Assembly (NCBI RefSeq): GCF_900167115.1
Contig: NZ_FUXZ01000007.1
Location: 62,001 to 126,000 of the forward strand
Direction: 5' to 3'
Source of the DNA: Eubacterium uniforme
Lineage (GTDB): Bacteria > Bacillota > Clostridia > Lachnospirales > Lachnospiraceae
DNA: 64,000 bases
The notes under the pieces were generated by a model, which had not been told where the DNA came from, did not search any database, and was given only the letters and a program-made list of their open reading frames with translations. The translations under genes were made by a program, and so were the position numbers. This document shows positions 24,006-34,044 of the stretch, piece by piece (position 1 is the first letter of the stretch; each line of letters begins with the position of its first letter).

Positions 24006-25625
24006 ATGAAAGAAAAAAACAATGAAAAAGAAACTAATATAATTAAAAACGATGGTGATTTGGATAAAAAGATAATAATTAATAATAAATGTGTTTTGTT
24101 GTTATTTGCAGCTTTATCTTTGGTATTTTATGTATTTGTTTTTATGAATCAAGGTTTGATAGACGACGGAGCATTTCATATAGGAAGATTAAAAGCGTTG
24201 GCATATGATTTGTCTTTTTCAAATATTAAACCTTGGATTTATACACAAACATATTATGGCGTTGGTTACCCATTAGGTATCTTTTATCCTGATATATTTT
24301 TGGTTCCATTTGCTATATTGGTCAAATTAGGTATTAGTGAATATGTTAGCTTTATGATAATGCTTGTTTTTATTAATTTTTTCTCAGGTATAAGCGCATA
24401 TTATTGTGTGAAGAAAGTATTGAAATATGAGAAATATGATGATGTAGAGTATAAAGCACTTGTAATAGCATTAATGTATTTTATTTATCCATATAGAATA
24501 TGGGATGTTTTCTTTAGAATGGCAATTGGAGAGAGCATGTCGTTTATATTTATTCCATTGATTATTCTTGGTGTATATGAGATTTTTAAGCGGAATAAAT
24601 TGGGCGTTTCATTATTCTTTGGAATGACTGGCATAATATATTCACATATATTGTCAGTTGTTATTGTCGCTAGTGTATTGATTGTATATTATTTATTAAA
24701 TTTCAGGAGAATAATAAAAAATCCTAAAATATTAGTCAACACAATGATTAATGCATGTTTTACTGTTATTTCAACTTTGATGGTTACACTTCCAATTTTG
24801 GAGATGCAGTCGTTCACAAAGTTGTATTATCAAACTGGGAAGAAAACATTTGGTTGGTTAAAGGATAATGTTTTATTTGGAATAAAAGGTGGAGATGCAA
24901 CTTCAATCGTTGTTACAGTGATTTTAAGTGTTGCGTTATGGAAATTATCAACAAAAGTAGGATTAAAAGGAAAACTTGGAATAGCGTTAGGGTATTCAAT
25001 ATTTATTTGCACTGGACTGTTTATATGGGGACCGTTGGAAAGATTGTTTTCGTTTGTTAATATATTGCAGTTTCCATGGAGATTACTTGTTATAGGTGCG
25101 ATGCCATTTGCTATGTTAGTAGGAATGGCTACGTTTGATAAGAAACCTATTTATATAGCTACGATTGGTATGTTGTGGTTAGCAACAGTGTTTATGTGTT
25201 CAACTGCATATATTCCTATAGATGATGTAAATCTTTTTGGAGATTATAGTGTTGGTCGTGGTGAGTATTTGACGGCGGATGAAGAGTATTTCTTCCTTGA
25301 TAAGCATACTGTTGATGAGATTAAATTTGAGTATGGTATATTGAGAAAAGATAACACATATACTTTTGCTGATTCTATGAATGAGGATCATAGTAGTTAT
25401 GTTTTACCTTTGGGTTACTATAAGGGATATGAGATAAAAGATAGTAAGAACAATAAGTATGACTACAAGATTTCTGAAAATGGCTTTATAGAGATTGAAA
25501 AAAAGGATGATAATATTATAACTGTAAATTATGTTGGTACGATGGTGCAGAAGATATCAATGATTATTAGCATAATTGCTTTCGTTTCTATAATGATATT
25601 GATAATAAAAAGAAAAAAAGACTAA
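24006..25625 (+). CDS. Polytopic membrane protein, putative GT-C-type glycosyltransferase
   Basis: The protein has 539 residues. A charged cytoplasmic N-terminus of about 27 residues is followed by ten or more membrane spans to about residue 400, a predicted extracellular region at about 400-505, and a final span near 515-535. The first loop has QGLIDDGAFHIGRL, an acidic loop of the kind found in GT-C enzymes that use lipid-linked sugars; this resemblance is the main functional clue. The start at 24006 has GAAGGGTGG just upstream; a longer frame from a TTG at 23985 is unlikely. It is the first gene of the block separating holA from rpsT and is closed by a strong terminator. Activity is unproven. 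Confidence 0.6.
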   Translation: MKEKNNEKETNIIKNDGDLDKKIIINNKCVLLLFAALSLVFYVFVFMNQGLIDDGAFHIGRLKALAYDLSFSNIKPWIYTQTYYGVGYPLGIFYPDIFLVPFAILVKLGISEYVSFMIMLVFINFFSGISAYYCVKKVLKYEKYDDVEYKALVIALMYFIYPYRIWDVFFRMAIGESMSFIFIPLIILGVYEIFKRNKLGVSLFFGMTGIIYSHILSVVIVASVLIVYYLLNFRRIIKNPKILVNTMINACFTVISTLMVTLPILEMQSFTKLYYQTGKKTFGWLKDNVLFGIKGGDATSIVVTVILSVALWKLSTKVGLKGKLGIALGYSIFICTGLFIWGPLERLFSFVNILQFPWRLLVIGAMPFAMLVGMATFDKKPIYIATIGMLWLATVFMCSTAYIPIDDVNLFGDYSVGRGEYLTADEEYFFLDKHTVDEIKFEYGILRKDNTYTFADSMNEDHSSYVLPLGYYKGYEIKDSKNNKYDYKISENGFIEIEKKDDNIITVNYVGTMVQKISMIISIIAFVSIMILIIKRKKD

Positions 25626-25646
25626 TAATAAAATATGATTTTCATA

Positions 25647-25693
25647 GAGTATATTATCAGGTGATTTTGACTTGATAATATGCTCTTTTTTTT
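25647..25693 (+). terminator. Rho-independent terminator
   Basis: GAGTATATTATCA (25647-25659) pairs with TGATAATATGCTC (25673-25685, one G-U), followed by eight T. Confidence 0.92.
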
Positions 25694-25736
25694 ATTGATT
25701 TTTTTTACTGACTTTTACCAATTTTATAAACTTGTA

Positions 25737-25765
25737 TTGAAAATGTAGTTTCCTTGTGGTACAAT
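25737..25765 (+). promoter_or_regulatory. Promoter for the TadG-like gene
   Basis: TTGAAA (25737-25742) and TACAAT (25760-25765) are separated by 17 bp. The leader is about 120 nt and carries the 14-bp direct repeats at 25799-25843. Confidence 0.6.
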
Positions 25766-25798
25766 AAAATTATACAAAATCCACAAAAAAATGATAGA

Positions 25799-25843
25799 AA
25801 CCGATTAAGTAATTGTTAAAAAATAACAAAACCGATTAAGTAA
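25799..25843. repeat. Direct repeats flanking an inverted repeat
   Basis: AACCGATTAAGTAA occurs at 25799-25812 and 25830-25843, a 31-bp period (about three helical turns). Between them TTGTTA (25813-25818) and TAACAA (25824-25829) form an inverted repeat. The arrangement is downstream of the promoter, suggesting a repressor roadblock or an RNA leader signal. Regulator unknown. Confidence 0.55.
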
Positions 25844-25893
25844 ATTACAAAATTATAATAAAATGTTTGAAAAAACAAGAAAGGAGCAAAACT

Positions 25894-27753
25894 ATGAAAA
25901 ACTTTAAGAAAAACTTTAAGAATAATATGAAAAATGAAAATGGTGCGGTTATGGTTTTGGTAGCTTTGATGATGGTTGTTCTACTTGCATTTGCTTCTTT
26001 AGGAATTGATATGGGTTTGGCTTATTATCAGAAACAAAAATTACAGACTGCGTGTGATGCAGCAGCATTGGCAGGTGCGCAATATCTACCTAATACAGTA
26101 CAGGCAAAGAAATACGCAGAACAGTATTTTAATGTTAACTATAGTAATCATAACGCAGTAAATCTAAATATAGGGTTTACTGTAACTGAGGGAAAATCAA
26201 GCATATCAGTTTCAGCAGATACTGATGTTAATTCTGCATTTGGTGGAGTTGTTGGAATAAAGAAAATTAATGTTGCAACTAATGCAGCAGCAAGTGTACA
26301 AATAGTAAGTAGTCCTAGTGCACCAGCCGGCAAGGCGGAATTCCCTTATTTATTATATGCACAAACATCAAGTTCACCATTAGCATTAGGTGGTAATTAT
26401 TTTGAAATTGATGGAGCAGTTCACAGTAATGGAGCAGTTAATGATTATCCTAATACAGGAACAGTTAGACAGATATCTAGTGGCACTACATTCTCATTAC
26501 AGGGTAATGCGTATGTTAGAGTAGGAAAAGTTGATTTTGTACCTAAAAAAGCTGAAAGTTGGGGACTTGCAGGAATTAATGGAACAATTACAGTTGATCA
26601 GATAAAAAATGAAATTGATAAATACTACTTAATACCAGCAGAAGTATTTGATGCATATGGTAATAAGCAGTGGTATATTCAAAGTATAGATTGGCTTAAT
26701 AATACAGAATTATATACAAGCCAAACTAAGGAAACAAGAGCAGTAGCTCTTCCTCTTTCATCATATATTGATACAGTATTTAAGAAAGAAACATTTAATA
26801 GTGATAGTGATGCACCTATTAAGATGATTAAAGAGTATGTAAATGGTGCAGAAGCTAGAATAACAGCTCTAAAGAATAAAGTTAATGCAAAATTTGATGT
26901 AATTACAGATGCTTCAGTTAAAAAAGATAATAATAATGCATATTTTGCATCATCACATAATGATGAGGATACAATAGTAGTAAAGAATTCAGGACAGTAT
27001 TATGTTGGTTCATTACCATCAACGGTAACTCAGAAAAATGTAACTATAGCATACAAAGGGAATAATTATCAGTTTATAAATGCTCAGCCTTCATCATATA
27101 CTACATATAAGTGTAATACTTTAATATTCTATTCTGATTCAAGTAGTAGTAATGATAATGGTATTGCGGTTAGAAATATGAAAATAACAACTGGAAATAT
27201 TTATTCTAATTCAAAAATGAAGATTAGAAATGAAGGAGGAAAAGCTCCAGATTTTGTAATAAATGGTGATATATATGCTGATGGAGATTTATATTTATAT
27301 CATGTGACAGTTAATGGAGATATTTATTGTTCAGGTAATATTAATGCAGAAGGATGTGCTATAAATGGATTTATGGGAGCAGATAAGAATATATCATATA
27401 AAGGTGAAAGACCTGATATTATTTCAAATAGTGCATCTAACCCAATGGCATTATCAGTTTTCTCAAGAAATGGTAATGTTGAATTTATAGCAGGAGATGC
27501 AGCTATACCTCAGTATGTAGCAGGTGTTGTACTCGCTACAAAAGGAAAAATACAGATTAATTCTAGAATGAAATTTTATGGAAACTTTATAGCAAATAAG
27601 ATAGAGAATAATTCTGCTGAATTATATGCTTATCCATTAAGTGCTTTAGAAGGATTTGAAAGTGATAATATTCTTACAGTAACAGGTGATGGCGCTGGTG
27701 GCGGTGGAGCAGGAGCAGCAGCTGAAGAAAAGAAAGTTTTTCTGGTAGAATAA
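25894..27753 (+). CDS. TadE/TadG-like membrane-anchored surface protein
   Basis: The protein has 619 residues. Residues about 10-65 match the N-terminal TadE/TadG signature: NGAVMVLVALMM then a hydrophobic helix, GIDMGLAYYQKQKLQTACDA and AALAGAQY. In Tad systems this segment anchors minor pilins or assembly proteins. The rest is exported. Residues about 440-520 contain short repeating NGDIYADGDLYLYHV-like turns that suggest a right-handed beta-helix, as in bactofilins. The C-terminus is Gly/Ala rich. No von Willebrand domain and no other tad genes are present, so it is an orphan. The start at 25894 has AAAGGAG upstream; a TTG at 25867 would add nine residues and is not favoured. Confidence 0.65.
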   Translation: MKNFKKNFKNNMKNENGAVMVLVALMMVVLLAFASLGIDMGLAYYQKQKLQTACDAAALAGAQYLPNTVQAKKYAEQYFNVNYSNHNAVNLNIGFTVTEGKSSISVSADTDVNSAFGGVVGIKKINVATNAAASVQIVSSPSAPAGKAEFPYLLYAQTSSSPLALGGNYFEIDGAVHSNGAVNDYPNTGTVRQISSGTTFSLQGNAYVRVGKVDFVPKKAESWGLAGINGTITVDQIKNEIDKYYLIPAEVFDAYGNKQWYIQSIDWLNNTELYTSQTKETRAVALPLSSYIDTVFKKETFNSDSDAPIKMIKEYVNGAEARITALKNKVNAKFDVITDASVKKDNNNAYFASSHNDEDTIVVKNSGQYYVGSLPSTVTQKNVTIAYKGNNYQFINAQPSSYTTYKCNTLIFYSDSSSSNDNGIAVRNMKITTGNIYSNSKMKIRNEGGKAPDFVINGDIYADGDLYLYHVTVNGDIYCSGNINAEGCAINGFMGADKNISYKGERPDIISNSASNPMALSVFSRNGNVEFIAGDAAIPQYVAGVVLATKGKIQINSRMKFYGNFIANKIENNSAELYAYPLSALEGFESDNILTVTGDGAGGGGAGAAAEEKKVFLVE

Positions 27754-27779
27754 ATCATCTATCATTGTGGATATAAAAT

Positions 27780-27820
27780 AAGGGAGGAGGAGTCATATAA
27801 TGGCTCCTCTTCCCTTTTTT
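27780..27820. terminator. Bidirectional-position terminator
   Basis: AAGGGAGGAGGAGTCAT pairs with ATGGCTCCTCTTCCCTT (two wobble pairs) and runs into TTTTTT. It ends the TadG-like gene and touches the stop of the convergent gene on the minus strand. Confidence 0.88.
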
Positions 27821-27821
27821 A

Positions 27822-29336
27822 TTACTGTAGTGTTTTAAAATATGCATATTTTTTATTTGATTTTATTAATAAATATTTGTCAGGTTTTGTGATTAAATAA
27901 TTATAGAGTGGACAGGATGGATCAACAAAAAAAGCATCAAAGTCATATAAATTAAGTAGTTCATTCATATAATTATCATTTGAAAATTTTTTGTTATTAT
28001 AATTTTTACATTGTTTTAGTGATTGATAGTTTTTGAGTGTATCTCCAGTATATATATCCGCTCTACCATCAACAAATACATTAATACCTTTATAGATTAA
28101 GGCTCCACCATAATTGTATTCGTTAAACAATTTTTGGGGTTTGTCTGATTTGATTAATTTAATGTATTCGTTAGAAACATCGAAGGATATAAGGTTATGT
28201 TTTTTTGAATAATTCAATGAACGAATGGTAAATGTTATTATAAATGATAATAATAATACTGATGTAAAGAGTAATAATAACTGGTTATGCTTTTCATTAA
28301 CAGAATCTTTTTTTTGTTTGTTTTTAAATGGCATAATGTATTTAAAAACAAAAAATGAAGTAGCAATCATAAACAATGAAATAAAACGTTGACTTCTAAA
28401 AAACATATATGTAAAGAATCCGTATATTAGGAAATCACACATATCTATTTTATATTGCGTTGCAATTAATATAATCGTTACAAGTATTACTGGCACAAAA
28501 CAAAGCAGTAAAATGGCTAAATCTTTTGCGTCTGGTGAAGCCCATTCACTTAATACTTTCAGCATCATATCATCTTTCATATTTGTGAAGGGATATTCTA
28601 GCATTGATAATCCACGAGGGTTAATGCTAAGAGCAAATGTTGATATTATTGTAATAAGTGATAAGGAAAATAATCTATCTTTTTTTAGTTTGTAGCATTT
28701 TAGTTTACCGTATTCATAATCTTTGATTCCAGAAATAATAAAACATAGTGGGAGAATATAAATCAAATTAGAAGAACCACCATGAAAATTTACCCAAATG
28801 ATTGAAAGAATAGGAATAGTATAAATAAGTCTAGTGTTGTGTTCTTTATATTTATATAGTACATATAATAGATAATACATAAAAATCATATTAAACAGGT
28901 GAGGTCTACCGTAAAAAAATTGAGTAATTATTAGTGTAAAATAGAATGTATAAATAATTGACATTAGTAAATTATTAAAATAATAATTGTGATTATATAT
29001 AATAGTTAGTCCGATTATTAGTATTCCAAGTAGTGCGCAGAATAAATACATACCAACACTTCCAAAAAAAGAATATAAATAATAAAAGAAAACTTCTGTT
29101 AACCACTCATGGGCAAACCAGTTAAGGTTATTGGCTTCGCCATACCAAGTGAAAAGTGCGGTAGTCGGAATTTGTTTATGTTTTACAATCCATTCGCCTG
29201 AGCGTAGATGCCACCAAAAATCATTACCGGACATACCGCTTAGTTTAAAAGTTAATGATATAAATATAAATACTGAAATGAAAATAAATAGCAGTGTATT
29301 TTTATTACTTTTATATATTTTTTTTATTAAATTCAT
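27822..29336 (-). CDS. Polytopic membrane protein with NDFWWHL motif (paralogue 2)
   Basis: The protein has 504 residues. One N-terminal span is followed by a loop with GNDFWWHLRSGEWI, then LNWFAHEWLTE, about ten spans and a C-terminal extracellular region containing VFVDGRADIYTGD. The charged loop after the first span and the overall plan resemble GT-C glycosyltransferases, but the family is uncharacterised. It is the downstream member of a tandem pair: 29347-30846 encodes a close relative with the same motifs in the same order. The start at 29336 has AAGGAG upstream; a frame to 29396 would run into the neighbour. Composition is very AT-rich. Confidence 0.6.
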   Translation of the reverse strand: MNLIKKIYKSNKNTLLFIFISVFIFISLTFKLSGMSGNDFWWHLRSGEWIVKHKQIPTTALFTWYGEANNLNWFAHEWLTEVFFYYLYSFFGSVGMYLFCALLGILIIGLTIIYNHNYYFNNLLMSIIYTFYFTLIITQFFYGRPHLFNMIFMYYLLYVLYKYKEHNTRLIYTIPILSIIWVNFHGGSSNLIYILPLCFIISGIKDYEYGKLKCYKLKKDRLFSLSLITIISTFALSINPRGLSMLEYPFTNMKDDMMLKVLSEWASPDAKDLAILLLCFVPVILVTIILIATQYKIDMCDFLIYGFFTYMFFRSQRFISLFMIATSFFVFKYIMPFKNKQKKDSVNEKHNQLLLLFTSVLLLSFIITFTIRSLNYSKKHNLISFDVSNEYIKLIKSDKPQKLFNEYNYGGALIYKGINVFVDGRADIYTGDTLKNYQSLKQCKNYNNKKFSNDNYMNELLNLYDFDAFFVDPSCPLYNYLITKPDKYLLIKSNKKYAYFKTLQ

Positions 29337-29346
29337 TAAAATCTCC

Positions 29347-30846
29347 TTATTTAGCTTTAACATATACAGCTTCATTGTTTTCAAATTTAATTTCATATTT
29401 ATCTGAATGACTATATAAGTATGGTAATAAAGCTGAGGTTGGTTCTATTAAAAAAGCATCAAAGTTATATTTGTTTATAATTTCATCTATATATGTTTTT
29501 TTATTATATTTTTTGTTCGCGTATGATGAGAAACGTAAGCAAGTATAATCTTTAATCATATCTCCTTTGTATACATCAGCCCTACTATCTATAAATACTG
29601 GAATGTTATTATAGATAAGTGTTTCACCAAAGTTATAATCATTAAATAGTTTTTTTGGATTATCTTTTTTTACATAATTTATAGTTTCTTTGGACAATAC
29701 TTTTTTTATTAATCCTTTTTTTGAATTGTATGTTGTTTTCATATTAATAAAACCAAAAATAGAAAATATTAAACATAATCCAAATAAAAATCCAATCATA
29801 AATTTTTCTTCTTTTTTGCCATCGAAGTTAATGCTTTTTTTAGATGGTATCATATATTTAAAAGCATAAAATGCAGATACAATCATAAAAAATATAATAA
29901 AACGTGTACTTCTAAAAAATAGATATGCAAAAAAAACATAATTTAAAAAATCAAAACCATCAATTTTTTTATCAGTAGCTATAAATAAAATGGTAACGCC
30001 TATTATTGGAACAAAAAAGAAAAACAATTGAGCTAAATCTTTTGCATCTGGTGCAGCCCACTCAGATATGAGTTTTAACATTAATTTATCACTCATATTT
30101 GTATAGGGATATGTAAACATTGAAACCCCATGTGGATTTACACATATACAAATTATAGAGATTAATGTTATGATGCTAAGTTTTACAATATTTGTTTTGC
30201 TTGAACGATTAAATTCAATTTTCCCAAATTTAAAGTTTAATGTCATACTTAATAATAAAATGATAGGTAATAAGTAAGCAAGGTTAGAAGAACCACCATG
30301 AATGTTTGCCCAGATTATTGAAATAACGGGTAAAAAACAAATAGATTTGCTAGATGAATTTTTCTTGAATCTATATAAAATAATATAGGTGATGTTAAGT
30401 AGTAGGTAAGTGAATAGTTGTGGCCTACCATAACAATATATATATACTATGCAAACAAAAATTAGGGTATATATTGTTGATAAAATTGGGTTTGAATCAA
30501 AGTTTTCTCCTGCAGCAAAAAAGAATAATACGAGTATTGTTATTGCTATACACAGTGAGAATAAAAAAATACCAATTGTTCCACCAATGGAAAATATCAA
30601 AGATAATAGTACTTCTGATAACCATTCATGTGAAAACCAATAGTAGTTGTTAGATGATGCGTACCAAGAAAAAATATCATGAGTAGGTATTTGTTTGTGT
30701 GATAATATCCAATCACCAGCTTTTAGATGCCACCAAAAATCGTTTCCATTGATTCCTAAAGAAAAAGCATAGATTAATGTGGCAATGCAAAAGCCGAAGA
30801 TGATAAATGAAAATAATGATATTTTTTTGTTTTTTTGATTATTCAT
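29347..30846 (-). CDS. Polytopic membrane protein with NDFWWHL motif (paralogue 1)
   Basis: The protein has 499 residues with the same architecture as its downstream neighbour: span 1, GNDFWWHLKAGDWI, YYWFSHEWLSE, about ten further spans, EWAAPDAKDLAQL in a conserved loop and the C-terminal VFIDSRADVYKGD. The two genes form a two-gene minus-strand operon with a 10-nt gap and clearly arose by tandem duplication. AAGGAG lies upstream of the ATG at 30846. A possible TACAAT -10 lies on the minus strand near 30885. The likely role is transfer of a sugar or similar group from a lipid carrier at the membrane surface; this is inference from topology and context. Confidence 0.6.
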   Translation of the reverse strand: MNNQKNKKISLFSFIIFGFCIATLIYAFSLGINGNDFWWHLKAGDWILSHKQIPTHDIFSWYASSNNYYWFSHEWLSEVLLSLIFSIGGTIGIFLFSLCIAITILVLFFFAAGENFDSNPILSTIYTLIFVCIVYIYCYGRPQLFTYLLLNITYIILYRFKKNSSSKSICFLPVISIIWANIHGGSSNLAYLLPIILLLSMTLNFKFGKIEFNRSSKTNIVKLSIITLISIICICVNPHGVSMFTYPYTNMSDKLMLKLISEWAAPDAKDLAQLFFFFVPIIGVTILFIATDKKIDGFDFLNYVFFAYLFFRSTRFIIFFMIVSAFYAFKYMIPSKKSINFDGKKEEKFMIGFLFGLCLIFSIFGFINMKTTYNSKKGLIKKVLSKETINYVKKDNPKKLFNDYNFGETLIYNNIPVFIDSRADVYKGDMIKDYTCLRFSSYANKKYNKKTYIDEIINKYNFDAFLIEPTSALLPYLYSHSDKYEIKFENNEAVYVKAK

Positions 30847-30942
30847 TTTTAATACTCCTTAATTATATTCACGTATTATTGTACCATAAAAATAGAAGAA
30901 TATCGCTTATTATTTTAATATATAAGGAAATTAAAAAAAAAG

Positions 30943-30970
30943 TTGATAATTAAATAAAAAATAGTATAAT
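30943..30970 (+). promoter_or_regulatory. Promoter for the surface-glycan operon starting at 31034
   Basis: TTGATA (30943-30948) and TATAAT (30965-30970) are separated by 16 bp. No terminator was seen between here and the one at 43896, so this could drive the run of plus-strand genes through the phosphonate cassette. Confidence 0.6.
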
Positions 30971-31033
30971 ATTCTTGGGTAAATATGAATTATCATATAA
31001 ATTTATGTATTTTTGATAAAAGGAATGGATATA

Positions 31034-32593
31034 GTGGAGAAAGTAATTATAATTGGAGCTGGGCCAGCAGGTCTTACTGCTGCGTATGAGTTATTGAAAA
31101 AATCAAAAGAATATGAAGTTATAGTACTTGAAGAAAGTGATGTATTTGGTGGGATTTCAAGAACTGTAAATTACAAAGGTAATCGCATGGATATGGGGGG
31201 ACATAGGTTTTTCTCTAAAGTACCACAGGTTAATGAGTGGTGGGAGAATATCATGCCGACTCAGGGAAGTATGCCATATGATGACATTAAACTTGGTAGG
31301 AAATCTACGATTGTTAGTGGAGGACCTAATCCAGAAAATACCGATCGAGTAATGTTAAGAAGAAATAGATTATCGAGAATATTTTTTAATCATAGGTTTT
31401 TTGATTATCCTATTTCTTTAAAATTTGAAACAGTAAAGAATATGGGATTTTTAACAACAATAGTTGTTGGTTTTAGTTATTTGAAAAGTGTGATTTTTAA
31501 AAGAAAAGAGAAATCGTTAGAAGATTTTTACGTGAATAGATTTGGGAAAAAACTTTATTCTATGTTTTTTGAAAGTTATACGGAGAATCTATGGGGACGA
31601 CATCCAAGGGATATTTCACCAGAATGGGGAGCGCAAAGAGTTAAAGGCTTATCAATTATTGCAATATTAAAGGATGTATTTGGTAAGATATTTAATAAGA
31701 AGAACAGAAAAGTTGAGACATCTTTGATTGAAGAATTTGCATATCCAAAATTAGGCCCTGGTCAGCTTTGGGAAATTACTGCATCAGAGATTGAAAAAAT
31801 GGGTGGCAAAATCATAAAAAATGCTAAGGTTGTAGGTTTTGAAAAAAGTAGTGATGATATTATTACTACAGTAAGGTATCTTAGTAAAGATGATAACGAT
31901 GTAACTAAAGAGATTGAGGGAGATTATGTGATTTCATCAATGCCTTTGAAGGATTTGGTTATAGGAATCAATGATGTACCAGAATATATACAGAATATTG
32001 CTAAGGGTTTACCGTATAGAGATTATATGACAGTTGGTGTGCTTGTTAATAAATTGAATTTAAAAAATAAGACAAATATCAAAACAATAGGAAATATTGT
32101 ACCTGACAATTGGATTTACGTTCATGATAGAAATGTAAAAATGGGAAGGATTCAGGTATATAACAACTGGTCTCCATATCTTGTAAAGGATATTGAAAAT
32201 AATGTATGGATTGGTCTTGAGTACTTCTGTGATGAAGGTGATTCAATGTGGTCTATGACGGACAGTGAATTTGCCAAGATGGCAATTGAAGAAATGGTAA
32301 TTATGGGATTGATTAATAAATCTGATGATGTGATGGATTATCATGTTGAGAGAGTAAAGAAAGCGTATCCAGCATATTTTGATACATATGAGCATATTAA
32401 TGAATTAAGGGAGTATATAGATAAGATTTCAAATTTGTATTGTGTAGGAAGAAATGGCCAACATAGATATAATAATATAGATCATTCTATGTGTACTTCT
32501 TTTGAGGCAGTTTATAATATTATTAATAGGGTAGACGATAAGAGCAATATATGGAATGTTAATACAGAAAAGGAATATCATGAAGCGAAATGA
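31034..32593 (+). CDS. FAD-dependent oxidoreductase, UDP-galactopyranose-mutase-like
   Basis: This is a cytoplasmic flavoprotein of about 520 residues. It has the dinucleotide-binding motif [18 protein letters not shown] at the N-terminus, [19 protein letters not shown] near residue 55 and a C-terminal FAD contact region [17 protein letters not shown]. Homologues are frequent in exopolysaccharide clusters and are related to UDP-galactopyranose mutase and amine oxidases; the exact reaction is not established. The start is probably the GTG at 31034, nine bases after AAAGGA. ATG 31025 abuts that site and is less suitable. It overlaps the next gene by 14 nt. Confidence 0.7.
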   Translation: MEKVIIIGAGPAGLTAAYELLKKSKEYEVIVLEESDVFGGISRTVNYKGNRMDMGGHRFFSKVPQVNEWWENIMPTQGSMPYDDIKLGRKSTIVSGGPNPENTDRVMLRRNRLSRIFFNHRFFDYPISLKFETVKNMGFLTTIVVGFSYLKSVIFKRKEKSLEDFYVNRFGKKLYSMFFESYTENLWGRHPRDISPEWGAQRVKGLSIIAILKDVFGKIFNKKNRKVETSLIEEFAYPKLGPGQLWEITASEIEKMGGKIIKNAKVVGFEKSSDDIITTVRYLSKDDNDVTKEIEGDYVISSMPLKDLVIGINDVPEYIQNIAKGLPYRDYMTVGVLVNKLNLKNKTNIKTIGNIVPDNWIYVHDRNVKMGRIQVYNNWSPYLVKDIENNVWIGLEYFCDEGDSMWSMTDSEFAKMAIEEMVIMGLINKSDDVMDYHVERVKKAYPAYFDTYEHINELREYIDKISNLYCVGRNGQHRYNNIDHSMCTSFEAVYNIINRVDDKSNIWNVNTEKEYHEAK

Positions 32594-34019
32594 AAGAATA
32601 AGAAAAAATAGGCAGATTATTCTATTATATGTCTTGGGAATAATAATAATGCTTTTTAATTTGTATATAATTGCTAATCATGAAGCGTGGAGAGATGAAG
32701 CCCAGTCATGGCTTGTTGCAAGAGATTCAAGCATTATTAATCTGTTTAATTTAACTTCTGTTGAAGGTCATCCTTTTTTATATTTTGTAATATTAATGCC
32801 ATTTGCAAAGTTAGGATTCCCGTATGTTACATCAAATATTTTGAGTTGGTTAATTATGATGGTAGCTATTCTTTTGTTTATTGGCAAAGTGAAAGTAAAT
32901 TTATGGGTTAAGTTTATAGTGATATTTAGTCCAATGTTTGTTTTTTATTATTCAGTTTTTGCTAGAAGTTATGCATTAATAGGGTTAATTATTGTATGTA
33001 TAATGGTAGTTTATCCTGATAGATATGATAAACCAATCACGTATGGTATTTTACTTGCATTACTCACTCAAGTTCATGTGATTATGTTAGGGTTTGTTAT
33101 GATTCTTTCTTTATTTTGGTTAATAGATATAGTAAATAGTTTGGTTCAAGAAAAAGATTTTAGGGATAATAGAAAAAGAATAGAAGGGTTATCAATAGTT
33201 TTATTTAGTGGTGTTTTTTTGTTGTGGGAGTTTAGAAAGGTTTTTAATACTACAGCACTTGATGAACAAGATATTAAAAGTGGAAAATCGGAAAACGCAG
33301 AAATAATAGGTTTATTGGTATTGTTTACTGTTGTTAGTGTGTGCATAATTTATAAAATTGTAAAAAATAGAAGATGTTTTGAGGCGATTATAATTTTGAT
33401 ATGTTCTCATGTTTGGGAATTGATAGTATTGTTGATTTATCAGGGACACATATGGCAGATTATTACATGGCTTTATGTTTTGACTTTTGTTAGTTGTTCT
33501 TTGTTACATAACGAAGAAGAAAGAGAAGAAAGGGGAGTGATTATTACTTTAATATCCTTAATTGTATTATCAATACCAGCCATTTTATCTTCTTATAACA
33601 TAAAACCAATAGTATGGGATTGCAGTGGAATATACTCAGGAAGTAAGGCTACTTCGGAGTTTATTGAAGAAAAAATAGATGACGACGCAGTTATAATATT
33701 TAATGATGAAGATTACTGTTTGTCAATAATTCCATATTTGAAAAAAAGAGAATTATTTAATATTTTTACAGGCAGAAGAGCTAGTTATATAGATAGAAAT
33801 AAAAACATTAGACATAGGTTAACAAAAAAAGAATATGATAGTTTAATTGAAGAATTATTGATGGAACGAAATGAAATATACTTGGTATATTCAATCAAGT
33901 CAAATATGATAGAGGGCTTAGATGAAAAAATATCATCTTATGAATTGATTTACGATGAATCAAGTATGGATATTATAACGGAAAAATACAAAATATATAA
34001 GATTGTTGGAAATGTTTGA
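32580..34019 (+). CDS. GT-C-type membrane glycosyltransferase-like protein
   Basis: The protein has 479 residues. The first span is followed by [17 protein letters not shown], whose Asp-Glu pair in the first extracellular loop is the classic feature of GT39/GT83-type enzymes that take sugars from polyprenyl phosphate. EGHPFLYF follows, and about ten spans run to about residue 350, then a soluble C-terminal region. ATG 32580 has AAAGGA 6 nt upstream and lies inside the previous gene; a frame from 32556 has no ribosome site. It overlaps the usual longer frame of the next gene, consistent with translational coupling. The sugar is unknown. Confidence 0.7.
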   Translation: MKRNERIRKNRQIILLYVLGIIIMLFNLYIIANHEAWRDEAQSWLVARDSSIINLFNLTSVEGHPFLYFVILMPFAKLGFPYVTSNILSWLIMMVAILLFIGKVKVNLWVKFIVIFSPMFVFYYSVFARSYALIGLIIVCIMVVYPDRYDKPITYGILLALLTQVHVIMLGFVMILSLFWLIDIVNSLVQEKDFRDNRKRIEGLSIVLFSGVFLLWEFRKVFNTTALDEQDIKSGKSENAEIIGLLVLFTVVSVCIIYKIVKNRRCFEAIIILICSHVWELIVLLIYQGHIWQIITWLYVLTFVSCSLLHNEEEREERGVIITLISLIVLSIPAILSSYNIKPIVWDCSGIYSGSKATSEFIEEKIDDDAVIIFNDEDYCLSIIPYLKKRELFNIFTGRRASYIDRNKNIRHRLTKKEYDSLIEELLMERNEIYLVYSIKSNMIEGLDEKISSYELIYDESSMDIITEKYKIYKIVGNV

Positions 34020-34044
34020 GTTAGTAGTTAGTGGAGATAGAGTT

